Shown: one piece after another, positions 1-5,223 of the stretch
Position numbering within the stretch: position 1 is the stretch's first letter
Layout: each line of letters begins with the position of its first letter
DNA from: DATEMK01 sp035275625
GTDB taxonomy: Bacteria > Bacteroidota > Bacteroidia > AKYH767-A > OLB10
NCBI GenBank assembly: GCA_035275625.1
Contig: DATEMK010000428.1
Coordinates: 1 to 6,021 of the forward strand
Direction: 5' to 3'
Length of the DNA stretch: 6,021 bases
The notes under the pieces: generated by a model
Databases searched by the model: none
What the model saw: the letters and a program-made list of their open reading frames with translations, nothing else
Told to the model about the DNA's origin: nothing
Made by a program: the position numbers and the translations under genes

Positions 1-43
1 GATAGGGAGTAGCTTCGCATCAACATTAAAAAAATAAAAAAAA

Positions 44-67
44 TCCCGGAGGAGAAATTTTATAACA
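44..67. repeat. Short REP-like element with a T-tract on the minus strand
   Basis: The core TCCCGGAGGA (44-53) has a small dyad (TCC...GGA) and is followed by GAAATTTTATAACA. It resembles a short repeat, a CCC/GGG mini-hairpin followed by a TTTATA-type tail, that I recall from many Bacteroidota intergenic regions; that recollection is not a search result. Read on the minus strand, the dyad is followed by T8 (36-43), an A, and T7 (28-34). It could therefore act as a weak intrinsic terminator for the gene ending at 75. The stem is only about 3 bp, so termination is doubtful. Confidence 0.35.
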
Positions 68-74
68 CCAAAAA

Positions 75-326
75 TCAGTTTTTACCCTTCTTAAAATATT
101 TTGCTTTCGGTTCAGCAACCTTATTTACAGGCTCAAAAACACTTTTTACTTTAATGATATATTTGTTACCAAGAGCCTTTTCATTTTTCACAAGAAAGTC
201 TTTTTCCACAAATTCAATTTCAGCTCCTGCCGGCAATTGACCGGCTAATGATGGCTGCTTCATTATCTCCCTCACAAAATCAAAAGTCAAACCGATGTTC
301 CTGTTAACAATTTCCTTCTTTGTCAT
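75..326 (-). CDS. Small DUF5647-like protein of unknown function
   Basis: This 83-residue protein has ATG at 324-326 and TGA at 75-77. Residues 1-25 (MTKKEIVNRNIGLTFDFVRE...) look like one amphipathic helix, followed by a Pro-containing turn (QLPAGAEIEFVEKD, about 30-43) and beta-strand-like segments ending in a lysine-rich tail. The pattern of RN, a hydrophobic helix, P, then a gAeieFv strand matches what I recall of the DUF5647 family of small bacterial and archaeal proteins. No function is established for that family as far as I know. There is no signal peptide or membrane segment, so it should be cytoplasmic. It lies 56 bp downstream of another small gene on the same strand and has a perfect TAnnTTTG element at 391-398, so it may be transcribed both from its own promoter and by read-through. 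The family call is from memory and moderate; the coding call is fairly firm. Confidence 0.62.
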   Translation of the reverse strand: MTKKEIVNRNIGLTFDFVREIMKQPSLAGQLPAGAEIEFVEKDFLVKNEKALGNKYIIKVKSVFEPVNKVAEPKAKYFKKGKN

Positions 327-382
327 TTCTTTTGTAATTTTATATAACGTTGTTTATAAAATTCCCATTTATCTTTTATATC

Positions 383-640
383 CTATTCTGCAAAGATAGA
401 TGCTTCCTTTAATCCTGTAATTTCAATAACCGTTTTTTCTTTCTCACCATTTGGTTTCATCACATCCCTGTGAAAGAAACCATGAGCCAAATCATATCTC
501 ACAATTGCAGCCCATTTTTTCTCAATCAGTGACTCGTATTGAAATACGACATCCGTTAATTTTCCTTTCTTTATTGTTAAGCGCACACGCAATCTTTCAA
601 CACCATCATCATCCAATGCTTTTACAAACTCCTTAATCAT
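383..640 (-). CDS. Small conserved-looking protein with VRYDxAHGFFHRD motif
   Basis: ATG at 638-640 gives 85 residues. An upstream in-frame TTG at 644-646 would add two residues, but it overlaps a possible -7 element, so the ATG is preferred. The N-terminus (MIKEFVKALDDDGVERLRVRL) is followed by predicted beta strands (VRLTIKKGKLTDVVFQYES, then WAAIVRYDLAHGFFHRDV) and a charged PNGEKEKT turn. The VRYD...HGFFHRD block has conserved-looking Asp, His and Arg residues, as in a small beta-sheet enzyme or a toxin-like fold. I do not recognise a named family with certainty. It is the first gene of a two-gene arrangement with the DUF5647-like gene. A toxin-antitoxin role is only a speculation from size and layout. 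It has no signal peptide and is probably cytoplasmic. Confidence 0.6.
   Translation of the reverse strand: MIKEFVKALDDDGVERLRVRLTIKKGKLTDVVFQYESLIEKKWAAIVRYDLAHGFFHRDVMKPNGEKEKTVIEITGLKEASIFAE
391..398 (-). promoter_or_regulatory. Possible -7 promoter element TATCTTTG
   Basis: On the minus strand this reads TATCTTTG, a perfect match to the Bacteroidota TAnnTTTG element. It lies within the last codons of the upstream small gene and about 64 bp before the ATG at 326. The nearest upstream TTG is about 25 bp away, longer than the usual spacing for a -33 box. It could give the DUF5647-like gene an independent transcript. Confidence 0.4.
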
Positions 641-643
641 TCT

Positions 644-651
644 CAAAAGTA
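644..651 (-). promoter_or_regulatory. Possible -7 element TACTTTTG giving a leaderless start
   Basis: On the minus strand this reads TACTTTTG, followed by AGA and then the ATG at 640. It matches TAnnTTTG perfectly, but a start site about 4 nt after the element would fall on the ATG itself. Either the mRNA is leaderless or the match is fortuitous. No -33 TTG is visible at normal spacing. Confidence 0.28.
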
Positions 652-714
652 TTTAAAAATCCAGAATGTTCATTAACCTCGAAAGGGTTAAACCGTACAA
701 AAAAGTCAAACAGA

Positions 715-838
715 TTATTTGGCAGAAGCCTTCTGCTTTGAAGTTTCCTTCACGGCCGGAACATCAAAATGCAGAAAAAATTATTTTCCTTCGTGCCAAA
801 GAAAACCTTAAACCGTAACCATAACCTGCATAAAATAT
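715..838 (-). pseudogene. Possible degraded 3' end of an outer-membrane protein gene
   Basis: No intact reading frame exists here, but three overlapping minus-strand readings look protein-like when joined. They are FYAGYGYGLRF (about 803-835), FFGTKENNFF (about 774-803), and LHFDVPAVKETSKQKASAK ending at TAA 715-717. The aromatic/Gly-rich GYGYGLRF followed by alternating hydrophobic LHFDV resembles the last beta strands of a Bacteroidota outer-membrane barrel. Two small frameshifts would be needed, one of them in an A/T homopolymer run. The rest of such a gene is absent: upstream on the same strand the plus-strand lipoprotein leader begins. This is inference from a very short stretch and could be chance. 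Confidence 0.22.
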
Positions 839-843
839 TTATA

Positions 844-851
844 TACATTCG
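844..851 (+). promoter_or_regulatory. Weak -7-like element TACATTCG
   Basis: TACATTCG differs from TAnnTTTG at one fixed position. It lies about 30 bp before the ATG at 882, which is preceded by an A-rich leader (AAAACAAAAAACTT) typical of Bacteroidota translation starts. There is no -33 TTG at the usual spacing, so this is a tentative promoter for the lipoprotein gene. Confidence 0.25.
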
Positions 852-881
852 CACCAAACATCTGATAAAAACAAAAAACTT

Positions 882-1604
882 ATGAAAAAAACCACCTCAA
901 TTTTAACAGCAGGATTTATGTTATTCATTGCCTCCTGCGGCAACAATGCAAACGAAACTGCAGATACAACGGCAGTTGATACTATGGCAACAGATACAAC
1001 GGCCATGGCGCCTGCTGCACCGGAATTCACTCCGTTCAAAGTGATAGCCGTCACACACACTGTAAAAAACTATGATAAATTCAGAGAAGTTTACAATGCA
1101 CATGACTCCCTCCGACATGCCTATGGCATCACCCATTTCAGAATTGGCAGAGGATTGGAAGATTCCAACAAGATATTTATTGTCAACAGGATTGATGACG
1201 TGACAAAAGCGAAAGAATTTGCAGCATCAGCCGATTTGAAAGAAGCCATGAAAAAGGCCGGAGTCGTGGGTCCTCCCACAATTGCGTTTGCTGAAATAAT
1301 CCGTCTTGATTCTTCAATGCTTGAAATAAAAAACCGCGTAAGAGTCATCCACCGGGTTAAGGATTTTGATGCCTGGTTAAAAGTATACGATGGTGAAGGC
1401 AAAGAAAAAAGAGCTGAAAATGGTTTGATAGACAGAAGCCTCAGCCGTGGAATAGACGATCCGAATGTGGTCACGCTTACATTTGCTATTTCAGATATGG
1501 AAAAAGCAAAAGCAAGAATGAATGACCCTGCATTGAAAGCATTGATGATGACTGCAGGTGTTGAAGGTGAACCTTCTTTTTTCTTTTACAACCTGGTTGA
1601 CTGA
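882..1604 (+). CDS. Lipoprotein with two tandem ferredoxin-like (ABM-like) domains
   Basis: This 240-residue protein starts at an ATG behind an A-rich leader. Residues 1-18 form a signal peptide (KK, then a hydrophobic core) ending in the lipobox IASC with Cys19, so it is predicted to be lipid-anchored. Residues 20-50 are a Thr/Asp/Ala linker with repeated DTTA-type units. Two homologous domains follow: about 53-140 (VTHTVKNYDKFREVY...GxGLED...KAGVVGPPTIAF) and about 151-239 (VIHRVKDFDAWLKVY...RGIDDPN...TAGVEGEPSFFF). They align at an offset of about 98 residues, including the K-[ND]-[YF]-D, RG-[LI]-[ED]-D and AGV-x-G-x-P blocks. The pattern of beta strand, helix, strand, strand and helix resembles dimeric alpha/beta-barrel (antibiotic biosynthesis monooxygenase-like) domains, so the fused pair could form an internal dimer. 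I see no catalytic residue set. No acidic export signal follows Cys19, so it probably faces the periplasm. Function is unknown; the hairpin element at 1632-1696 follows it. Confidence 0.88.
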   Translation: MKKTTSILTAGFMLFIASCGNNANETADTTAVDTMATDTTAMAPAAPEFTPFKVIAVTHTVKNYDKFREVYNAHDSLRHAYGITHFRIGRGLEDSNKIFIVNRIDDVTKAKEFAASADLKEAMKKAGVVGPPTIAFAEIIRLDSSMLEIKNRVRVIHRVKDFDAWLKVYDGEGKEKRAENGLIDRSLSRGIDDPNVVTLTFAISDMEKAKARMNDPALKALMMTAGVEGEPSFFFYNLVD

Positions 1605-1631
1605 TAACAGTAAGCTGTCTTAAAAGCAAAA

Positions 1632-1696
1632 TTTCCCGCGGATTACGCTGATAAACGCAGAAAAAATCTGCGACAATTTGCGAAATCTGCGGGAAA
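1632..1696. repeat. 65-bp imperfect palindrome (MITE/REP-like; possible terminator)
   Basis: Two 30-base arms (1632-1661 and 1667-1696) flank an A5 loop (1662-1666). Without any gap, 25 of 30 positions pair, including two G-T wobbles. The outer stem TTTCCCGCGGATT pairs with AATCTGCGGGAAA, and the inner stem is CGCAGA/TCTGCG. Each arm is itself built of three related units of roughly 10 bp (CGCGGATTA, CGCTGATAAA, CGCAGA on the left; TCTGCG-like on the right). I recall very similar TCTGCG-rich palindromes in many Bacteroidota intergenic regions, which suggests a dispersed non-coding element. It lies 27 bp after the lipoprotein stop and is followed by T-rich DNA (TATTTTTTAAAG), so it may also terminate or stabilise that transcript. 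Confidence 0.75.
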
Positions 1697-1734
1697 AATA
1701 TTTTTTAAAGAATTTTTTTAGACAACCTGATTTT

Positions 1735-1755
1735 GGAGGAGGGGAAGAAAAAAAA
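1735..1755 (+). other. Uninterrupted purine tract upstream of the 1832 gene
   Basis: Twenty-one consecutive purines, GGAGGAGGGGAAG followed by eight A, lie between the hairpin element and the -7 element of the next gene. The GGAGG would resemble a strong Shine-Dalgarno sequence, but no start codon lies at a suitable distance with a following open frame, so it is not a ribosome site. A role as an upstream activating or structural sequence cannot be judged. Confidence 0.3.
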
Positions 1756-1808
1756 CTATTGGTTGATTATCCGTAAAATGAATTAATCTTATCTTAATGC
1801 CGCTATAT

Positions 1809-1816
1809 TATTTTTG
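1809..1816 (+). promoter_or_regulatory. -7 promoter element TATTTTTG
   Basis: TATTTTTG is a perfect TAnnTTTG match ending 15 bp before the ATG at 1832. It would start transcription near 1820 and leave a short A-rich leader of about 12 nt. It overlaps the in-frame TTG at 1814, which argues against that codon as the start. No clear -33 TTG is seen at normal spacing. Confidence 0.5.
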
Positions 1817-1831
1817 GTAGAAAATAAAACG

Positions 1832-2248
1832 ATGAATGCAGAAGAACAAAAATTACTGGTTAAAGCGCCTGCGCTGGTTTCAGTGCTCGCGGCCACGAAA
1901 CATCATAAAATAAATGAAGTGCAAAAAGCTCATGCCATAAAGCTCGCTCACCTCCATACGTTCAGCGCAGACCCTGATCTCAGGTCTTATTATGATAAAG
2001 TGGACAAACACTTTATTGAAAACTTTGAGAGTATTGCCCGGCAATATGCTCCTTTTGATGATGCACAGCTTGAAGCGCTAAAAAAAGAAATTGACAAAGT
2101 CAACCAGGTCATTTTATCACTCGATAGTGATTTATCAGCAAAGCTTCACAAAAGTCTCAGCGAATATACAGAGCATGTAAAATATGCAGAGCATTCTGTA
2201 TTGGAACATTTTGTTTTTCCCGTCCCGATCAAAGGATTGACAGAGTAA
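1832..2248 (+). CDS. Small helical, His-rich protein of unknown function
   Basis: ATG at 1832 gives 138 residues. The in-frame TTG at 1814 would add six residues but sits inside the -7 element, so it is rejected. The protein is predicted nearly all helical: about 4-22 (EEQKLLVKAPALVSVLAA), 27-43 (INEVQKAHAIKLAHLHT), 47-71 (DPDLRSYYDKVDKHFIENF), 76-97 and 99-126, ending with FVFPVPIKGLTE. It has ten histidines, five of them at 24, 25, 34, 40 and 42. The opening resembles the TerB-like pattern (an apalvs-LaA helix followed by a second helix with Glu/Lys), but the acidic residues typical of TerB are not clearly present. I do not assign a family beyond that loose resemblance. No signal peptide is present, so it is probably cytoplasmic. 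It converges with the lipoprotein gene ending at 2287, 38 bp away. Confidence 0.75.
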   Translation: MNAEEQKLLVKAPALVSVLAATKHHKINEVQKAHAIKLAHLHTFSADPDLRSYYDKVDKHFIENFESIARQYAPFDDAQLEALKKEIDKVNQVILSLDSDLSAKLHKSLSEYTEHVKYAEHSVLEHFVFPVPIKGLTE

Positions 2249-2252
2249 CATT

Positions 2253-2288
2253 GAAAGTTAAACTTTAAACTTTAAATTTTAAACTTTC
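2253..2288. repeat. Heptamer array AAACTTT x4 between convergent genes
   Basis: Four adjoining heptads (AAACTTT, AAACTTT, AAATTTT, AAACTTT; 2260-2287) follow GAAAGTT (2253-2259). That GAAAGTT is the reverse complement of AACTTTC at 2282-2288, so the whole block can fold as an AT-only hairpin. It fills almost all of the gap between the convergent stop codons (2248 and 2289) and overlaps the TGA at 2287-2289. It might act as a weak bidirectional terminator, but lacks any GC-rich stem. Confidence 0.7.
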
Positions 2289-3534
2289 ACTTATTCACCT
2301 TTAAAAGCTTGTAATCGCTGTATTTCAAAATTGAAATAGAAATGTTTTCATGCCCGCCCGGCTTTTCGTTCTGCACAAATTTAAAAGGAGTATCCCGGGA
2401 ATTATCTGAAACGTGCTCAAGGAAATTTTTATCATATGAATTGAAAAGCGTGGAAAAATAATTGGTAAGAGCAAATCCCTGGTAAGCAGTGAACAACGGG
2501 TCATTTTTATAATGGTCAATAAATTTTTTGCGAAAATATTTTATTCCGGAATCATCATAATCAAGGTACGAGCTGCTGAAAATATAAATTTCAAGATTCA
2601 GCATTTTGCTGAACCAGACTGTTTCAAAATTCTCCCACGTAGGCAGCCCCACCACCGTTATTTTCTCATTCAAAGTATCTAACGCATTTAATACCGATGA
2701 AACATACGATTCATCACTCGAGGGCAAATAGAGGATATTTCTTTTGTCAGCTGATAAATATTTTAATAATATAATGGATATTGAATCGGTATAATTTACA
2801 ACGGTTGTTTTTGTTTCCGAATTGAATTTATATTGCAAAAGACTGTCGGTTTCATTTTTAAAAACTTCTGCCAGGTCGCTTTCCTTCCTGATCTTCCGCG
2901 TCAGCGTAATGAAATTTGAATAATGATATTGCTCCGTAATATAATCTGCCATCAGCTTACATTGCGTGATAGTTGAAGGAGAGGCAAGCACAACATTGGA
3001 ATTATTTTTTATAGATGTTGAATTTCCGAATTGCGTCAGCACCATTTTAACACCGAGAAGTTTCGCTTCATCAGCGGCCACCGTTGCCTGTGATGAAGGA
3101 TACGTTGCAAACACCAGGTCATAATTTTTTAGCGATTGGTATTTCATCACAATAGAATGCCTTGCTGATGAATCCGGTGACACATCAAATACATCCAGCT
3201 TTATATTCATGCCTGTTTTTGCAAGAGAATCAACCGCAAGCTTTGCTCCTTCATAAAAAGACAAGGCAGGTAAGGAACGCGGTTCCAAATCAACTTCCGT
3301 GTCGCTCGTATCAATTTCAAAATTCTGTTCCAGGTAAAGCGGGAGCAAAAGCGCAATATTCATTTGCTTTGAAGAAGTTTTCGGCTTTTCAACCGGTTTT
3401 ACCTCCACTGTTTTCGGTGAAGGAGGAACAACAACAGTTTTTTTCGGAGTTTCTTTCTGCGCAACCTGTGTTGATTTACACGAAAAGAAAATTATCGAAA
3501 TAAAAAATAAAATAAAAAAGAAACTATTCCTCAT
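2287..3534 (-). CDS. Lipoprotein with periplasmic-binding-protein (type 1)-like domain
   Basis: ATG at 3532-3534 gives 415 residues and a proper signal peptide, MRNSFFFILFFISIIFFSC, with lipobox Cys19. An in-frame ATG at 3567 would add 11 residues (MYIVQCSMSNV) encoded by a tandem repeat and would bury the signal peptide, so it is rejected. Residues 20-57 are a Lys/Pro/Val-rich spacer. From residue 58 the pattern (MNIALLLPLYLEQN, then SLPALSFYEGAKLAVDSL, DVFDVSPDSS, YDLVFATYPSSQA, and late YFRKKFIDHYKNDPLFTAYQGFAL) fits a type 1 periplasmic binding fold of the Leu/Ile/Val-binding kind. In Bacteroidota, proteins of this sort often also carry LysM domains; here the linker takes that place and no LysM is seen. 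No transporter permease or ATPase is nearby, so binding for transport is not implied; a cell-envelope role is as likely. It starts 49 bp after guaA and is probably co-transcribed with it. Confidence 0.85.
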   Translation of the reverse strand: MRNSFFFILFFISIIFFSCKSTQVAQKETPKKTVVVPPSPKTVEVKPVEKPKTSSKQMNIALLLPLYLEQNFEIDTSDTEVDLEPRSLPALSFYEGAKLAVDSLAKTGMNIKLDVFDVSPDSSARHSIVMKYQSLKNYDLVFATYPSSQATVAADEAKLLGVKMVLTQFGNSTSIKNNSNVVLASPSTITQCKLMADYITEQYHYSNFITLTRKIRKESDLAEVFKNETDSLLQYKFNSETKTTVVNYTDSISIILLKYLSADKRNILYLPSSDESYVSSVLNALDTLNEKITVVGLPTWENFETVWFSKMLNLEIYIFSSSYLDYDDSGIKYFRKKFIDHYKNDPLFTAYQGFALTNYFSTLFNSYDKNFLEHVSDNSRDTPFKFVQNEKPGGHENISISILKYSDYKLLKVNK

Positions 3535-3535
3535 A

Positions 3536-3577
3536 ACATTGGACATTGAACATTGAACAATGTACATTGTACATTGT
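3536..3577. repeat. Heptamer array ACATTGN x6 in the guaA-lipoprotein spacer
   Basis: Six adjoining heptads run ACATTGG, ACATTGA, ACATTGA, ACAATGT, ACATTGT, ACATTGT. The fourth unit is the reverse complement of the fifth, so 3557-3570 (ACAATGTACATTGT) is a perfect 14-bp palindrome. Extending to 3550-3577 leaves only two mismatched positions per 14-base arm. The array fills the spacer up to one base before the start codon of the lipoprotein gene, so it would form most of its leader or intercistronic RNA. Confidence 0.8.
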
Positions 3578-3583
3578 ACTCTA

Positions 3584-5113
3584 CTACTCCCACTCTATCG
3601 TTGCCGGTGGTTTTGAGCTGATATCGTAAACAACCCGGTTCACTCCTTTTACATTATTAATAATCTCATTTGAAATGTTTGCAAGAAACTCATAAGGCAA
3701 ATGACACCAGTCAGCAGTCATGCCGTCTGTTGATGTAACTGCACGGAGCGCAACAACATTTTCATACGTTCTTTCATCACCCATCACTCCTACTGATTGA
3801 ACGGGAAGCAATATTGAACCGGCTTGCCATACTGAGTCATACAAACCGGATGATTTTAATCCATTGATAAATATGGAATCAACCTCCTGAATGATCCTTA
3901 CTTTTTCTTTTGTAACGTCACCGATAATCCGAATGCCAAGACCGGGGCCCGGAAACGGATGGCGGTTCAATAATGCGGCATCCATCCCTAAAGCTTTTCC
4001 AGCCAATCTTACTTCATCTTTAAACAATGATTTCAATGGTTCGACCACTTTCAACTTCATTTTTTCGGGTAAACCGCCAACGTTGTGATGAGATTTAATA
4101 GTTGCGGACGGGCCTTTTACTGAGACAGATTCAATCACATCAGGATAAATAGTTCCCTGTGCCAGCCATTTCACATTCTTTATTTCATGCGCTTTCTCAT
4201 CAAACACATCAATAAAAACTTTCCCGATTATTTTTCTTTTTTTCTCGGGGTCTGCCACACCTTTCAATTCAGAATAAAACTTCTCTGAAGCATCAACAGA
4301 AATAATATTTAATCCATTGTGACGATAAGATTCTATCACCTGCAGGGCTTCATCTTTTCTCAATAAACCATTGTCAATAAAAATGCAATAAAGATTTGTT
4401 CCGATTGCTTTGTGCAACAGCGTTGCAGCAACGCCTGAATCCACACCTCCTGATAACCCGAGAATTACTTTATCATCTCCAAGCTGCTGTTTTAATTCTT
4501 CTACTGTTTCATCAACAAAATGCCCGGGAGTCCAGTCACCCTGGCATCCGCAGATATTAATAACAAAATTTTTCAGAATCTTTTTTCCTTCTGTTGTGTG
4601 CACCACCTCGGGATGAAACTGCAATCCATAAGTGAATTCATTTTGGATATGATATGCGGCAACTTTTATGGATTCCGTTTTAGCAATTATTTCAAAACTT
4701 TCCGGCACTTCGCTGATCGTATCTGCATGAGACATCCATACCTGGGAATGATTCATGATCCCTTTTAAGATGGTATTATCTTTTGCAACGTTCAATTTCG
4801 CCCTGCCATACTCACGGGTTTTGGATGGCATCACCATGCCGCCCCCTTTTTGCGCCATCAATTGTGCGCCATAACAGATCCCAAGAACAGGCAGCTTGCC
4901 CCTGTAATTAGAAATATCAATAGTCGGTGCAGCTTCATCGCGGGCTGATGCAGGACTGCCCGAAAAAATTATTCCTTTTACTTCAGCAGTCAGTCGGGGC
5001 AAATGATTATAAGGGTGGATCTCGCAATATACATTCAGTTCGCGAACCCTTCGGGCAATTAATTGAGTGAATTGTGAGCCGAAATCTATGATGTGAATAA
5101 CTTCGTGATGCAT
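3584..5113 (-). CDS. guaA: GMP synthase (glutamine-hydrolysing)
   Basis: This complete 509-residue enzyme, close to the usual length, converts XMP to GMP with ATP and glutamine, the last step of de novo guanine nucleotide synthesis in the cytoplasm. The N-terminal class I glutamine amidotransferase domain (about 5-190) shows IIDFGSQFTQLIARR, nucleophile Cys80 in GICYGAQ, and His167/Glu169 in LQFHPEV completing the triad. The ATP-pyrophosphatase domain follows, with the P-loop SGGVDS at 221-226, FIDNGLLRKDE (245-255), GTIYPDVIES (320-329) and KSHHNVGGLP (340-349). The C-terminal dimerisation domain carries RHPFPGPGLGIR (384-395) and ends KPPATIEWE. All key residues are present, so it should be active. 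The ATG at 5113 is supported by the immediate N-terminal strand and by a perfect -7 element 5 bp upstream. Its neighbours are not purine genes. Confidence 0.98.
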   Translation of the reverse strand: MHHEVIHIIDFGSQFTQLIARRVRELNVYCEIHPYNHLPRLTAEVKGIIFSGSPASARDEAAPTIDISNYRGKLPVLGICYGAQLMAQKGGGMVMPSKTREYGRAKLNVAKDNTILKGIMNHSQVWMSHADTISEVPESFEIIAKTESIKVAAYHIQNEFTYGLQFHPEVVHTTEGKKILKNFVINICGCQGDWTPGHFVDETVEELKQQLGDDKVILGLSGGVDSGVAATLLHKAIGTNLYCIFIDNGLLRKDEALQVIESYRHNGLNIISVDASEKFYSELKGVADPEKKRKIIGKVFIDVFDEKAHEIKNVKWLAQGTIYPDVIESVSVKGPSATIKSHHNVGGLPEKMKLKVVEPLKSLFKDEVRLAGKALGMDAALLNRHPFPGPGLGIRIIGDVTKEKVRIIQEVDSIFINGLKSSGLYDSVWQAGSILLPVQSVGVMGDERTYENVVALRAVTSTDGMTADWCHLPYEFLANISNEIINNVKGVNRVVYDISSKPPATIEWE

Positions 5114-5118
5114 GTGTG

Positions 5119-5126
5119 CAAAGGTA
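5119..5126 (-). promoter_or_regulatory. -7 promoter element TACCTTTG for guaA
   Basis: On the minus strand TACCTTTG is followed by CACAC and the guaA ATG. It is a perfect TAnnTTTG match. A start site about 4 nt after it would leave a leader of only about 2 nt, that is, a nearly leaderless guaA mRNA. No TTG lies at -33; the heptamer array at 5120-5154 occupies that place. Confidence 0.45.
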
Positions 5127-5154
5127 AGGTTTGAGGTTTGAAGTTTGAAGTTAA
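5120..5154. repeat. Heptamer array AGGTTTG/AAGTTTG x5 at the guaA promoter
   Basis: Five adjoining heptads run AAAGGTA, AGGTTTG, AGGTTTG, AAGTTTG, AAGTTAA; the first and last are degenerate. The block covers the guaA -7 element and the whole region where a -33 box would be expected. The period is seven but the unit is unrelated in sequence to the arrays at 2260 and 3536. Confidence 0.7.
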
Positions 5155-5160
5155 AATGGC

Positions 5161-5200
5161 TATATTGTTAAATTGTTATATTGTTATATTGTTATATTGT
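5161..5200. repeat. Octamer array TATATTGT x5
   Basis: Five adjoining octamers run TATATTGT, TAAATTGT, then TATATTGT three times. It begins six bases after the heptamer block upstream of guaA. It is the only array here with an 8-bp period and the most regular one, so it may be length-variable by slippage between strains. Confidence 0.8.
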
Positions 5201-5223
5201 TGACTGCACGCTGTGAGCTTGAT

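Noticed and set aside
1..37. Plus-strand open frame from the window edge ending at TAA 35-37 (IGSSFASTLKK)
   Set aside because: Only eleven codons are visible, so there is no way to tell a gene end from chance.
451..636. Plus-strand open frame of 61 codons opposite the small VRYD-motif gene
   Set aside because: Low-complexity, His/Ser/Pro-rich translation typical of an antisense shadow; no promoter or leader supports it.
722..736. Inverted repeat GCAGAA-GCC-TTCTGC as a terminator
   Set aside because: Only a 6-bp stem with a 3-base loop, no T-tract on either strand, and it falls in the possible coding remnant.
688..817. 10-bp direct repeat TTAAACCGTA at 688-697 and 808-817
   Set aside because: Too short and AT-rich to separate from chance; no matching insertion element between the copies.
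1121..1474. Minus-strand open frame of 117 codons opposite the duplicated-domain lipoprotein
   Set aside because: It is antisense to a clearly coding gene with a signal peptide and internal homology; its translation shows no family features.
1814..1831. TTG start adding six residues to the His-rich helical protein
   Set aside because: The TTG lies inside a perfect TAnnTTTG promoter element; the ATG at 1832 has a normal short A-rich leader.
3535..3567. In-frame upstream ATG extending the binding-protein-like lipoprotein by 11 residues
   Set aside because: The added residues are encoded by the heptad array and would place 11 residues before a standard lipoprotein signal peptide that begins at the ATG at 3534.
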